Below the pieces are notes generated by a model. It was not told where the DNA came from, searched no databases, and saw nothing but the letters and a program-made list of their open reading frames with translations. From Moringa oleifera (taxonomy: Eukaryota; Streptophyta; Magnoliopsida; Brassicales; Moringaceae), in NCBI GenBank assembly GCA_021397835.1, contig JAJFZO010000034.1, positions 4,466,501-4,530,500 on the forward strand: DNA of 64,000 nt, given 5' to 3'. This document shows positions 49,290 to 61,743 of the stretch, in pieces; within the stretch, counting starts at the first letter, position 1; each line of letters begins with the position of its first letter. A program made the translations under genes and the position numbers.

Positions 49290-49860
49290 CAAAGGGGCTC
49301 TTCAGAACGCAATATCCTCCCTCGCTCTCCTTCTCTCTCTCTCTCAAGTTTTACTAGTTAGGTACGATCTCTTGCGATCACTTTAATTAGTTATGGGCGT
49401 TATGTTATTGCTTTCAAGTTTCATGTCATTTGATGTTCGATTGCAATTCAAAATTTCCTTTCCCGGGAAAAGAGGTTTCCCGCAACAAGCAGGCCCTAAT
49501 TTTACTGTTTGAGATGGGGATGGGTTTCAAGTTTTAGTTTTGGTGGAAATTATTCTAAAAGATCGTATTGTTGGAAGTTGTTTCATGTGCATTTAGGTGC
49601 TTGTGTGCATGTTTATGATTTTTTCTTTTTTTTTTTGGGGGGGGGGGGGGGGGGTTAGTACGCCAGAGGATTAGCCTATTAATTCTATTGCGCATGGCTT
49701 GGAATTTGAGATTCTGGGTATTTTTGCTGCTTTTATTATATCCATTTTTAAGGTATAAAATTATCTTCTACTGAAATAGGAGCAGGTGTTCTTTGATCAA
49801 TTGGTACACAGGGAAGGAAAGGGCAATTAGTTTTTAGATTGTTCGGGATAAGCTAAGGAG
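49290..49860 (+). other. Probable 5' UTR with leader intron of the ERV41-like gene
   Basis: A CT-rich leader (about 49310-49346) is followed by a donor TTAG|GTACGA at 49362. An acceptor AGCAG ends at 49785, leaving 75 bases before the ATG. The inferred intron holds a poly-T to poly-G junction at 49626-49654. Confidence 0.5.
49626..49654 (+). repeat. Poly-T to poly-G junction in leader intron
   Basis: A T run of about 11 passes directly into a G run of about 18. Confidence 0.8.
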
Positions 49861-52800
49861 ATGGGTGTAAAGCAAGCTATAAAGAGCCTTGATGCATTTC
49901 CACGTGCAGAGGAGCACTTGCTGCAGAAGACACAATCTGGAGCTGTTGGTAATAAAAATTGTTTTATACCTATTCATGATTATTTGTTTTTTCGTTTTCT
50001 CCATGTCCTTTTAAATTGCGTTCTGATTATTTCTAAATGGGCATTGCCTTGAAGAGGAAAAGGGATGAAAATGAAATGAAAACTAAGCCTGTGTCATATT
50101 GGGATGTAGATATGGGAAAGACTCTCATTTCCTTGGTTTCTTACTTGATATGTGACTGTCATGTTAACTTCAACTTTTTTTTTTGGTTGTATTTTGTCTC
50201 TTTTTTTTTTTCCTTTGCAGTCTCAATTGTTGGTCTAGTCATTATGGGCACATTGTTCTTGCATGAGCTGAGATATTATCTTACCACGTACACTGTGCAT
50301 CAGGTTTGTATTTACTTTTCCTCATTTTACCCGTTTGTTTCTGTACACTCTTCCAAGTTTAAGGTAGGGTAGTTGCTTTAAATTGTTGCGTGAAGTGGCC
50401 AGGGCTATTGGTTTCCTTGTCAAAGAGGGATGAATGAAGCCATTCGCAACTAGCAAATAAGAGGAAATGATCCATTTGGTCTTATAGCATTGTCTTTTGC
50501 CTTTTTTATATGTTGAGGATAGGAAAGCTTGCTCGAGTAGAGATTCTTTCTTTCAGGAATCTTCTTCTTTTGTGTGCCGCAGAAACCTACATGAATGAAT
50601 AATTTTTAGGCTATTTGGCTTCTCATCCAAAAATGTGCATGTGCTAAGGAGACAGCTAATGAGCTTGTCTTGAGTAGGCATAGGAGAACTAAAATGAAAA
50701 CAATGAGAAATGGGACATTGGAAACAAGTTGGTTGTTGGTAATGGTTCTATAAGTTACATAGAGCACTCAAGAATTTTAGTGATTCAGAGTACCAACAAG
50801 CTCAGAAGCAATAGTCAACATGGTTAGGTGTCACTGGTTGTGGTATCCAACTTACAATGATAGCATATTGGGTGGAGGAATCATTCCCCCTTGTAAAGCC
50901 CATATCTCTGTTACGAGTATCTGGTGTGAGTCTTGAAAGTTATCCTTTTGACACTCCCACTCAAACCAACAATGCCGTCGATGTAAGCCAAGAATTCCTG
51001 CCTCCTTGGGGTACACAAAAATTTTGGTGTAGGCACTTGATGATATGTTAGATAACAAGTCGGATTGGCTCTGATACAACCTGTCATAGGGTTAGGGTAT
51101 CCAACCCAAAAGATTTGGTTGAGGAAACCTTTCCCTTATAAAGTCTATATCTCTCTATTGCATATTTAATGTGGGATTCTTGAGAAGTCACCCCCTGTGA
51201 CAGTAGGACTTGATAATTGGCATCTTGATTCAAATAATATTGTAACCTGTCTCTCAAACTTACTGTCTGAGTTGGAGCTGTACTGGGGTTAGATAAATCT
51301 TATATAATATAGGTTCTTTCTTGAAGAGAGCAAGCCATTAAATTATAACTGGCAGATCTTGTGTGATTGTATAAATTCAGTCGATATATGATTTCTTCAT
51401 GCATTCTGCAGATGTCTGTTGACTTGAAGCGTGGAGAAACTCTTCCGATACACATAAATATAACATTTCCTTCCTTACCTTGTGATGGTTAGCATATTTT
51501 GCAATGTGTAATTATTAATTTATTTTTTATCTTTCTTCCTCTCCATGAACTTTTCAACGTTTTAGCCTCCTTTTCATAATTTCTGTGTCATTGCTGCTTC
51601 CTTTTTTGCAGTATTAAGTGTTGATGCTATTGACATGTCAGGCAAGCATGAAGTGGATCTTGATACTAACATATGGAAAGTAAGATAGTCTCTGTTTTTT
51701 GTTTTCTATCAGGTTCTCTTAACTTTTTTTTCGCAAACACTGAAATAGACGTAAAAACCAGTTTGGTATATTGTTGAAGCTAAACTAATGATACATATGC
51801 GGTGCTTTGGAGGCTTGGAGATAGTTGGAATTAAAATTTTATTTTTCATTTTTCATTTTTCATGAAGGATGCAATTTTTAGATTCTGGTGTAATTGGAAA
51901 TTCTGTTAGTCTCTTTCCGATTGCCAAAAGAATCATAAATAATGTAGTTGTAATGCTTTATACATGATTTACCTGTTATGCTATATGTTCCTAATTTGTA
52001 AAGGAATGCAATACCCAACAAACACCATGCAACTTTCAAAATTAAATAATATAGGAAAAGCTATAAATCCATCACTGGTTTCATGGGAACTCCTTGTTTC
52101 TCGATGAATCTGTTTTAGCATTTTGAATGACATCACAATAAAAGGAAAAGAAAATAAAGAAAAGTGGGAAGAAGGAAGCGATTGAAATATTTTTCTTGGC
52201 TTTTGTGTAAGTTAAAATGAGTAAACTTCAACCACACAACAAAAACCACTTTGGAGGGGATGGAGCCTTTTGTCATATCCATCAAAATAGGTGCAAGCGA
52301 GTTTCCACTGTCTTGATTCTGAATTATTATAGTACTATCATCATTTTTGTACTTTCAATACCTTCTATGATTTGTTCATTTTTGGTTTGCTTACCAATCT
52401 GTTACATTTTTGATTTTTCTGTTGTTCTTCTCTCTGTGATGACTTTTTTTTTTTTAAAAAAAGATATATATGTTTTTTTGTGCTTCCTTCTCCAGTCTAT
52501 TCCCAAATTGTAATCAAGGTCATTAATGTGATCTAATTTGAGTATCAATGTGAGTCCTATCTATCAGATCACAAACCATAGTGACTTGACCAGCTACCAA
52601 ATGAAAATTTGGACATAGCAATGTGAGATGTTCATAGAAGGCATAGTCTTTTTCATTAATGTCTAGTTGTTATGATTAGTGCAATGTATTTGCTATTTTT
52701 TATGATGATGATCTCTGAAAATCTTATCGTTCTTCAGCTTGGGAAGCAAATGATTTACATTTCAGCATTATGTGCATGAATAATTTGTTCGATTGTGTGG

Positions 52801-55800
52801 ATTACACTTTAGTATTGTGGTAATTATCATGAAATTTACACAAAAAGTATTTCTTTTATAAAAGAACAAATGAACTTAGGTGGTGTTTTCAGAAATGAAA
52901 TACTGTATCAGAATAACAGATTATTGGGGTTGAAACATTGAAAGTGCTGGGAGCTGGGAGGGGGTTGACTCTAGGGATTAGATCAATTGGTAGGGGATTC
53001 TCTTACCATATTAATCGTGGCTTTTTTGAGTCTACAAATATAAATATGGAGGAAGAGAAACAAAAGCCATAAGTTTGTTGTTTTGAGAATTTGTTTCCAA
53101 TTCACCTGCTGCTAGACATTCAAGAGTAGTTTTTTCAAGTTATCAGGTTAGAAAGGCAGGGATTGGAAAAAAAAAAAATGTTACATTTTGTTTGCCAGCT
53201 TTAGAGTCCATTGATGGTTAATTTTTCTTGATTGTGCACTGGCATCCAAAGCATATTAGTTTTTGTTTTTATTTATTTATTTATTAATAAAAAATCTAAT
53301 TGTGATTTCCTGTGTGTCTGTCTTTCTCTGTTTCTCAATCAAGTGTGGCAGAATCCTTATATGCACAACCAGTGAAAAACTTTGCAGCTTCATCTGACCA
53401 GATTTGATCAATCATGAAATTGGCGCATTTACTATTTTTTTCCATTAAGAACAAATTTTTCTAGATTGACGATCACAACAAAAATTACTCAACTTGAAAC
53501 GTCAAAGCTGCTGGAGGGTTGAACCTCACAGGATTTGATTAATTGTTAGAATTGGTAGAGGATTCTCTTCTCATTCTGATAGGTGCCAAGCTGACCTATG
53601 GCTTTTTTAGATATACAATATGATGAAGAGAAGATGAAAGTAGTCATGTCATTGGTGTTTTGGAATATGTTGCACGTCGTGCTGCCTGTGTACTTAAAGA
53701 GCATTTTTCAAGAATTAATCTATCACCAGGTTACATAGGCTGGTATATGATTACTATTACCTTGTACAACCCTGCCCCTTCCCCCGGCATGTGTGTGCGC
53801 ATTCACCTGGCTTTGTGGATATTCAACAGCATTCAAACAGCTATTACTTTTGTTTCTATTTTTGAGTTAGAGCTATTAGTAAATGAAATATCCTGTACTC
53901 TTCTGTGTCTCTTCGTTTCTGAATTAAGTTGGATGCATCATCAGATGCTATTTAGCAAACCATTGAAGACTTTATGCAGCTTAATCTGAACAGATTTGAC
54001 CATCTCGTGGAATTAGTGGAAAGAAAAATTTTCTTCTATTGGAGAACCAATTAAATTAGATTGATGCTGCTTGCAGCGTTTTATAGATAAGATAATGTGT
54101 CATAATATCAGATGATTCAATTTGAAATGAGAGGGGACAAAAAGAAGATCCATGAAAATGGTTGTCTGGTAGACCTTCAAGACAATTTTCAAGGTGGATA
54201 GTCTATCACTAGTTTAAACAGGCTGAATATGATTGATGTTAGAGTTCTTTTTCCTCAACTAAGTTAACAATAATAATAAATGTTTCTGACATGATACACT
54301 GTTATGCAAAGCACTATATTATTGTATTTATTTTGAGCGAGCTAAGAGAATAAACTATGTGTTTCAGTCTATATGTTTCTCTGTCAATAAAGTTTTATGG
54401 AACCAACAAATGATAGCTAACTTGTTAAGAGTTTCTGCAGCTTCGACTGAACAGCTATGGCCATATCATTGGGACTGAATACCTATCTGACCTTGTGGAG
54501 AAGGAACATGCTCACAAGCATGGTAACATCCTTGGTGCATTATACTTTGTTGCCTTTTTTCCTTTCCCCCTCTCTGAAAGTATCTACATTTTTTTTTTTT
54601 TTGGTTCCTCTTCTTTTATGCTGACATAATATTTATAGCTCCCTTGACCTGGGCAAGAAAGGAAAAATTATGTCACATTGTTTGACCATTGTCATACTGG
54701 TCATTGACATGGCGTTATTCCTGGTGCATAGTATGCATATGAACCATTTTCTTAATTGCTTGGAGGGTGAGATAAAATATCTGATGTGGAAGATATGAAT
54801 GGAAATCTTGATATAATTCTTGCAGAAGGGTATGCAGGATTCATGGTTAAGGTTAGATGGGAAGAAGAGAGACAAGTACTGTTTTAAATCATTAACTGTT
54901 TTGATGTTAGATGAAATAAGATGAGTGGAGGATAGGCATCCACACCTTGGTAAAATTAGGTAAGATGCAATAAAATAAAAATGAAAGAGGTGAATTTTCT
55001 TGTCTTGTAAAGTAATTTAAGTTCTAGTATCTGTATGGAGTGCCTTAATTGGTGGACTAAGTTTACAAAGAGAAAGTATAGAGACCATCTGATACACAAT
55101 TGATTTGATTCCAGAACTCTTTGAATAAATGATGTGAGGGATATTTGTAATGTGAGAGGTGGCCTCTTAAAAATGGGAGGTCTCTATAACGTGTAAATCA
55201 ACTAAATAAAGTTATGAATAGAATAGCATAAAATAGATGCTATAAAGCAATGAAGTAATGCATGTGCTGTTGGGATCAGATTCTGGAGCTTAGTTTCCTT
55301 AAGAAAGGAAAAATTAGAGTTCTTATATCTTCAATGTCCCTTGGTCCTTGACCGCTAAGCTAAAATTCTTCTAAGCTATCCCAACTTGGATTATTCTTTA
55401 TTTCCTGATACTTTACCAAACTGATCTTATTGTAAATCCATATTTTAAGAGTTGAAAATTCGTATTGTTCATGTGTTGTACCTGATTTATACAACTGTGA
55501 TCTTTGAAGTAAAATGGTAGTAAAGAGAAATATGATAATTTGGGAAGAAATAATAAATGCGGAAAGACCATGATTTATGATCACATAAAAATGTTTAAGA
55601 GGAGAGGTTACGAGATGAGCACGTTTTATAAGGATTTATTCATGATATTTTTTTAGTGGATGGTCTTTATTTATTCAAGCTTTGTTAATTATTTATTATT
55701 TTCAATGCCCTATAATGAATGTTGACCAGATGATAGTAAAGAACGTGAGGAGGAGTCCGACCAAAAACTTCACACATTTGGCTTTGATCAAGCTGCTGAA

Positions 55801-58800
55801 AATATGATTAAGAAGGTGAAGCAAGCATTGGCAAATGGAGAAGGATGTCGGGTATTCCCTTGTTAAACTTGTGCTTATTTTTATGGTCATTTCTTTACCT
55901 TTTAATATAATATCCAGGCGGAGAAAAGATGAGGGAAAAATAAATCTATTACATGATATTTTGTGCAGGTTTATGGAGTTTTAGATGTCCAAAGAGTTGC
56001 TGGAAACTTCCATATTTCAGTCCATGGCTTAAACATCTATGTTGCTCAAATGGTCAGTAAGTTCTGTGGTAATAGATTTCTATCCAATATAGATCCACTA
56101 GATAACTGTCTTAATACTTTTGAGTCTCTGCAATGTTGGGTCCATGAATCCAAATTCTGTTTTCTGATTTAGGGCTTAACCCAATTTGCATTGGATCAAC
56201 TTTTGAAGCCTGCCTTTTAATCAATTTAAAATTCATAGGGCCTTGGTAGGTTTGATTGAAATACATGACAGTTTCAAATGTCTAAATTACAATATAAAAT
56301 ATTTTGATGCTGAATGTAATATCATAAAGATGGAAGTTTGGAGATAATAAATTCAATACGACTCACTTAAGCCTTAACTGTAAGTCAATTGGATTCACGA
56401 TGTAAATTCGCCTGTGACTTTTTGCTATTTTCACTCTTTCTGAAGCATCATGTGTGAGAGGGGAAACTGGCTGTAAAATATGAAAACATGTAAGGAATCT
56501 TAAAGCAGGTGAATGATAAAATAACAGTTAGGAAAAGAAAAGAGGCATTCTTTGTAAAATATGGGAACATGCAGAAGCGACCTTATTTGAAGTATCCCTA
56601 TGTGGATTAAGCAGAAGTGTGCTGTATGATAGAATGAGCTTGGACAATCCTGTTGTAACCTTATGGCCATTTGTGTTAGGTAGACTTCATACTGTATCTA
56701 TTATGTGGAGAAGTCCTTGCTTGAGGCTAATGTTGTGGTCCCATGCCTATCAAGAAGCTCTTTTGGAATGGTCTTCAAATTTTCAGTTTTTATTGTATTC
56801 AAATGTTTGGGCTATTATGAAAATATTCGTAGCTAGTGAGCTGTATCCATGGTGCAGGATAAACGAGTTTAAAAGATAAAGGATTATGAAGTCTTGTTTG
56901 AGCTATAATGGCAGTGGTCATGTTATGATCATTGTCACTTCTGTTCAATTGTATTATAGCAGTATATTTCAAGATGTTACATTCTAAGGATCTATATTAG
57001 ATTGTTATTGGGTCCTTTTGTGTTTTATTCTTGCAAATAGGGCTTATAAAAGCAAAAGTATTATAACTTACTCTTGATTATTAGCAAAACTCAGCCTTTG
57101 GTTTCAATATTCTTGGGTGGATGTTATGCTTGATCTAGCATCTCAAAGAGGTTCTTTTCTTTTCTTCTAGGAACTTGGGATTTTATGGCATATTGTTGAA
57201 GTATGAAGCTTTCCTAACTATGCCAATTCATGACCTATACGTCCTATTTCTAGCTGAGTAGTTAGGTCTCTAGTTCTTTACATTATAGTTTTAGTGGCAT
57301 TAACTTGTATTTTATTTTTCTCTGGTCAGAAGCATGAGCCCCAGGGGGATATAAAGGGCTTTAATTGATGTACGACAATTACCATAATTGGTGGGTTGAG
57401 AGTTGTAAATAAATGCTGTAGGTTATTTATTCTGGCGAGTTTCTTATTTAAAAAAAAGCAAAAAGAAAAGAAAAGAGGATTTATGCGGTCAGCCCCGATA
57501 TTGAGAGAGATGATGCTGCTGTCTGGGGAGGGGGTGCTACAAAGAAGTACTCAGTTAAATCTTTTTTTCAGGGTGTTGGAGAGTTTGCAGTAACAAGGAG
57601 GGAGGCAAACGTTCCCATGGGAACTAACATGGAAGGTCAAGACGTCTTCTAAGGTGGCTTTCTTTACCTGAGGGGCAGCACAGAGCAAATTCTTGACCAT
57701 AGACAACACACAGAGAAGGGGGGAAGTTATGGTAAATAGGTGCTTTCTTTGTGAGATTCATGGAGAGTGAGTCAACCATATACTGTGGTGCAGCTGATTT
57801 AAGGGCATTTGGGATGGTGCACTTTCAGTCTTGAGGCAAAGAGTTGGTGGCTTCTGATTCGTTTATGGAGGAGTTGGAGCCGTGGAAGGGTATCCATGTG
57901 TCTCAAGCCAAGAGGAAAATTGTGGCGATAATCCCTTTCACTATTTTTTTTGGATGGTGTGGAGGGAGAGGAACAGAGGGGCCTTTCAGAGAGTGGAAAC
58001 TCCACTTGCGCTGATCAAGGATAGATGGGGGCTGCTATGAACTTGTGGGTGACGGGTAAATACGGTGTAAATCGGATAGATGTAGGTGTTTTTAGAACTC
58101 TCTCTATCTAATTAACTAACCAACTTTACAGAGCAGCAACCCTTGGTGCTCAGTGTATGCTAATATGATTCTATGTTTCTGACAAAAGGAAATGGTTGAG
58201 GGTTTTTTTTGTTTTTATCAGAAAAATGGTTCGAGGAGTTTTAAGTTGGATAGTATTAAGAAACAAACGTTTGGGGGATTGTAGGGGCAGTTTTGATGGA
58301 TTATTTGTTGCTGTTAAACTACAACAGTTTTATTGAAGAGAAAGAAACTACAAAAATATGTGGGTTTAGGTTATCTGACTGATTAGAACATCTGTTTTGT
58401 GAAGATTGTGGGATAATCACTAAGGTACTTGAAAAAGAACTAGTACTTGAACTATTGAGAGCCCTGTAGAGAGGGATCTTGAACTTATTAAAGCACATGC
58501 AATAGTTGAAAGAGATCAGTTGTCTTTAATCTGTAATAAACGTCCAGAGTACCTTGTCCAAGATTTATACTCTAATGTCTGGTTGCATAATGTATCGATT
58601 GCTCTGTCCATTCCATGTTAAATTCTTAGTTTCCTTGGTTCCTTGTACAGATTTTTGGAGGGTCCAAACATGTCAATGTAAGTCATATAATTCATGATTT
58701 ATCATTTGGGCCAAAATATCCTGGACTCCACAACCCACTGGATGGAACGGTGCGGATTCTGCGTGATACTAGTGGAACATTCAAGTATTACATAAAGGTT

Positions 58801-60098
58801 TGAATTGTGTGCATTCTCCTATATTTGATGAAGCTAGTTTATAAGATGCTAGTCACATGTTTTTTCCTTTTCGGTTTTGGTGCTTCTTTTGTATTCATCT
58901 AATGAACTTGGGTTAGATTTCCCTTGTGGCGCTTTAATATTTTATTGTTTATAAGAAAGATATGCATATATATTCTGGATACACACCCTGCAACAGATAT
59001 AAAACCATCCATATTTTCTTGTTGCTTTTTTTCCTTTTAGGTAATATGACATTTGACTTTAGGTTGTTTTTATTTTGAAGTTGCCATACCTTGATGTTGT
59101 TCTGTTTTATTTTACTTTGTTCTCTTGTTGAAGATCGTTAATTTTCTTTTTATTATGTGCAGATTGTTCCCACTGAATACAGATATATCTCAAAAGAAGT
59201 TTTGCCAACTAATCAATTCTCTGTCACTGAATATTTCTCTCCTATGAGCGAGTTTGATAGGACATGGCCAGGTTGGTTGAAAGCCTGATTTATGTCAAGT
59301 ATACTGCATTGGGTATATCCCCTCATTTCTTGGCTTCTTGCCCTGCTCACTTTGATCTTTTGCTCCTTTGCATAGCTGTTTACTTCCTGTATGATTTGTC
59401 ACCAATTACTGTGACAATCAAGGAAGAACGTCGCAGTTTTCTCCATTTCATCACTCGGCTATGTGCAGTATTAGGTGGTACATTTGCTTTGACAGGTTTG
59501 TATCTTATTCTGTGCATAGTTTTGCAATTTATATGAAGTCGTATAAGTTAAAGTAATTAGGACTTGCAAAGTCTGGGAGTCCCTGTTTTAGGGGTGGGTG
59601 AAGGGTGGTCCTTAGCAGTGAGAAGAACATATCTGTCTTTCCAGCGATGCTAATAAAATTTAAATGTTGCTTGGGAAGTCTTACTGTTTCAATATTTTTG
59701 GCTTTGGGCCTTTGGAGAGGTTGAATTTTATCTTTAAGATTCAAATAGTTCTTGCGGTAATTTGCCACGTTAAACTAGTTGAATTGCGGCTAGTGACTTT
59801 TCATTTTTCCTCTTTTTCTGGAGAGTAACTCCACTCTTGATTTTTCGAACTACTTTTATTTGTTAGACATTCTATTTCAATTCATCTGCAGCTGTTTTGC
59901 ATTCATATCTGTTTTATTGAAAGCCTTGTCAATCTTTTGTTTTCCACTTTGTGCATTATCTATCCCTGGTTTTCCTATTGAAGAGGTTAAATAACATTCT
60001 TTTCGTTTCTGCTGCACCTAACAGGGATGCTAGATCGTTGGATGTACCGACTGCTTGAGTTGCTGACTAAGCCACGTCCTAGAAGTGCGTTAAGATAG
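49861..60098 (+). CDS. ERV41/ERGIC-type COPII cargo receptor, 350 aa
   Basis: Eleven exons (49861-49948, 50221-50303, 51412-51487, 51612-51679, 54441-54522, 55730-55851, 55969-56052, 58651-58797, 59163-59271, 59376-59495, 60025-60098) join in frame to 350 residues. The product has the ERV41/ERV46 layout: a short cytosolic N-terminus (KSLDAFPRAEEHLLQKTQSG), a first membrane helix at about 30-50, a large lumenal part, a second helix at about 308-328 and a short basic tail. Family words are GEGCRVYG with Cys172, VAGNFH (183-188), NPLDGT (229-234) and QFSVTEY. These proteins form a complex that cycles between ER and Golgi and carries cargo in COPII vesicles. It lacks the thioredoxin domain of plant PDIL5-4. 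By sequence it is closer to ERGIC2/ERV41 than to ERV46, though I cannot settle the subfamily. The gene appears intact. Confidence 0.9.
50843..51203. repeat. Two diverged copies of a short inverted-repeat element in intron 2
   Basis: Copies of about 105 bp start with GTATCCAAC at 50843 and 51098. They share GGTGGAGGAA/GGTTGAGGAA, then TCCCCCTTGTAAAG/TCCCTTATAAAG, TATATCTCT-like and GTGTGAGTCTTGA/GTGGGATTCTTGA words. The second copy lies between CTGTCATAGGGTT (51081) and ACCCCCTGTGACAG (ending 51203), which are imperfect inverted repeats. Confidence 0.6.
52920..54450. repeat. Tandem segmental duplication in intron 4, including exon-5-like starts
   Basis: Three diverged units run head to tail. 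Each holds a TTTTTCAAG..ATCA(C)..GGTTA/TTTA word, then a GTCTxTxTGTTTCTC-like pyrimidine stretch, then TGCAGCTT..CTGA(A/C)CAG. The last word lies at 53383, 53975 and 54436. In the third unit it is the acceptor and start of real exon 5. The first two units continue into TTTGA(T/C)CA and then into AAATTTTTCTAGATTGA-like intron sequence. Confidence 0.65.
56053..57469 (+). other. First part of intron 7 of the ERV41-like gene
   Basis: No recognisable coding or mobile-element sequence by eye. An A-rich stretch at about 57450-57477 precedes the LINE fragment. Confidence 0.5.
57470..58190 (+). mobile_element. LINE ORF2 3' fragment with zf-RVT domain, in intron 7
   Basis: Broken plus-strand frames read the C-terminal part of a plant L1-like ORF2. 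They give a YSVKSFF segment, then FPWELTWKVKTSSKVAFFT, then LTIDNTQRRG and NRCFLCEIHGE with VNHILWCS, which is the Cys/His pattern of the zf-RVT domain. Later words FFWMVWRERNRGAF also fit LINE tails. Stops occur throughout. The 5' limit is uncertain, and I do not see a clear poly-A tail or target-site duplication. It lies in the same orientation as the host gene. Confidence 0.8.
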
Positions 60099-61743
60099 GG
60101 TTGAAGAGTTCATCATCACTGCTGACTCACAGAGGTCCATTCATAGGTGCTCCTAGCCCTTGAATCTCCAATGCAAGGAAGACTGTAACATTCCCAATTT
60201 GGGGCAAGCAATTAGGACTTAGAATGTAGAAGCAAGTTCTAAGCATTATCATTGTGTCGTTTCTTGTCCTACCCTCTTAGTGACTAGTTTCTTAAGTTGC
60301 GTTTCCATTCCTTGTAACACCATTTTTAAATGCTTCAATAGCATTGTCTAAATTTTATTTATAGGAACTTCAAGGGTGTTTTAGGTATTGTACATGTGAG
60401 ATTCTTTTGAGAGTCAGAATTTTGATTGGAAGTGATGTACTTTTCTTGAGTCAAGCTTCCAAAGAGCTATTTGCATTGCAAGTCTTGCATCTCTTCTGGT
60501 GTTTATATGACTTTGGGATTCTATGATAGTCCCCTTAGAAATGACAAGTAAAAAAACTAGTGTTGTAATTGAGCTTCAGATTGAGTTGAGTCATTACCAT
60601 TTAACTTTGAACTTCATGGATGAAAAAGTTTTTACTTGAGCTCTTTATAGGAGAAGTCAAACTAGTCAGAACTCTTTTGTGTTTAAGTCCCAGGAGCTTC
60701 AGATTGAGCAGATTATGCAGTAGTAGACACAATATGTTGGGTAATATGGCATTGGACTTTAGCCTCCATTTTAATTATCAGCTGTTGCATTATCATGCTT
60801 CTACAGCTATTGATAAACTCCTTATCATTACTTTTACGGGGGACCCAGATAGGCAAATTGAATCAACACAAAATGCAAAATTCAAAAGTTTAGGGTTTAT
60901 CTCAGGTTTAAGAGTGATGGTTCAGCTGAATGGCACAAGGCCAACAAATTCCTATATTAAATCCTTTTAAGAATGCTTTAATCCAAACACATTTTCAAAT
61001 AAAATCATGTGAGTAGAACAATATTGTCTACCTTAGGAGCCCAATACCTTGAAAAAGCAGCAGACCTTTGATAGCAAAAGAATGCTTTGAGATTGCCATG
61101 ACTTGTACTTGATGATTGTTGGGTGGATTTGTCGTCTTCTTGAAGCAATGGATCCTTGATGCAATTGTTCCGTTGCTGTGATGAAAGCACTACAAATATT
61201 CCTTTCACCAACATTTTTATTTTATTTTTACATCCACAGTCTATAATATAGATACCATATCAGTGGATTTTGGTCATCCAAAAATTCAGTCAGATAATGG
61301 GACAAATTTCCCTATAATCTTTTATTTCTTTCGCTCTTTCTAAATTGCCTATTTGTTTCATAAAACTTGCTAACTCATGGGTGTGTTTTCCTATATCAGA
61401 ACACTTAACCATATTAATGATGTCATTAACAGACCAGCCAAAACAGGAGTACCAGACGGCTCTAAAAGAAAGTATGCATCATCATTAGACTCAGGAAAAC
61501 AACCTCCAGAAAGAAAAAATATCATGAAGAATACCTACACTTGAAGATTTCCCAATTAGTTTACGCTTAATAGAATCAATTAAATAAGGATTCTATATTT
61601 CCTACTATACAAGATGCTAATAGCACCTCGGTAATCCTGGCAAATTGTAAAATATGCTCATTATCAATTGTGGAGCAATGAGGTTTGGTACTAGAAATGT
61701 CACTTGTGTTAGTGATTTGTGAAGCTTAAACTCCTTAATAAAC
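60099..61743. other. Convergent intergenic region between the ERV41-like and PPR genes
   Basis: The first few hundred bases are probably the 3' UTR of the ERV41-like gene. No other coding sequence is recognised. Confidence 0.5.

Noticed and set aside
60620..60970. 116-codon frame downstream of the ERV41-like gene
   Set aside because: No motif, no splice structure, and located in probable 3' UTR or spacer.
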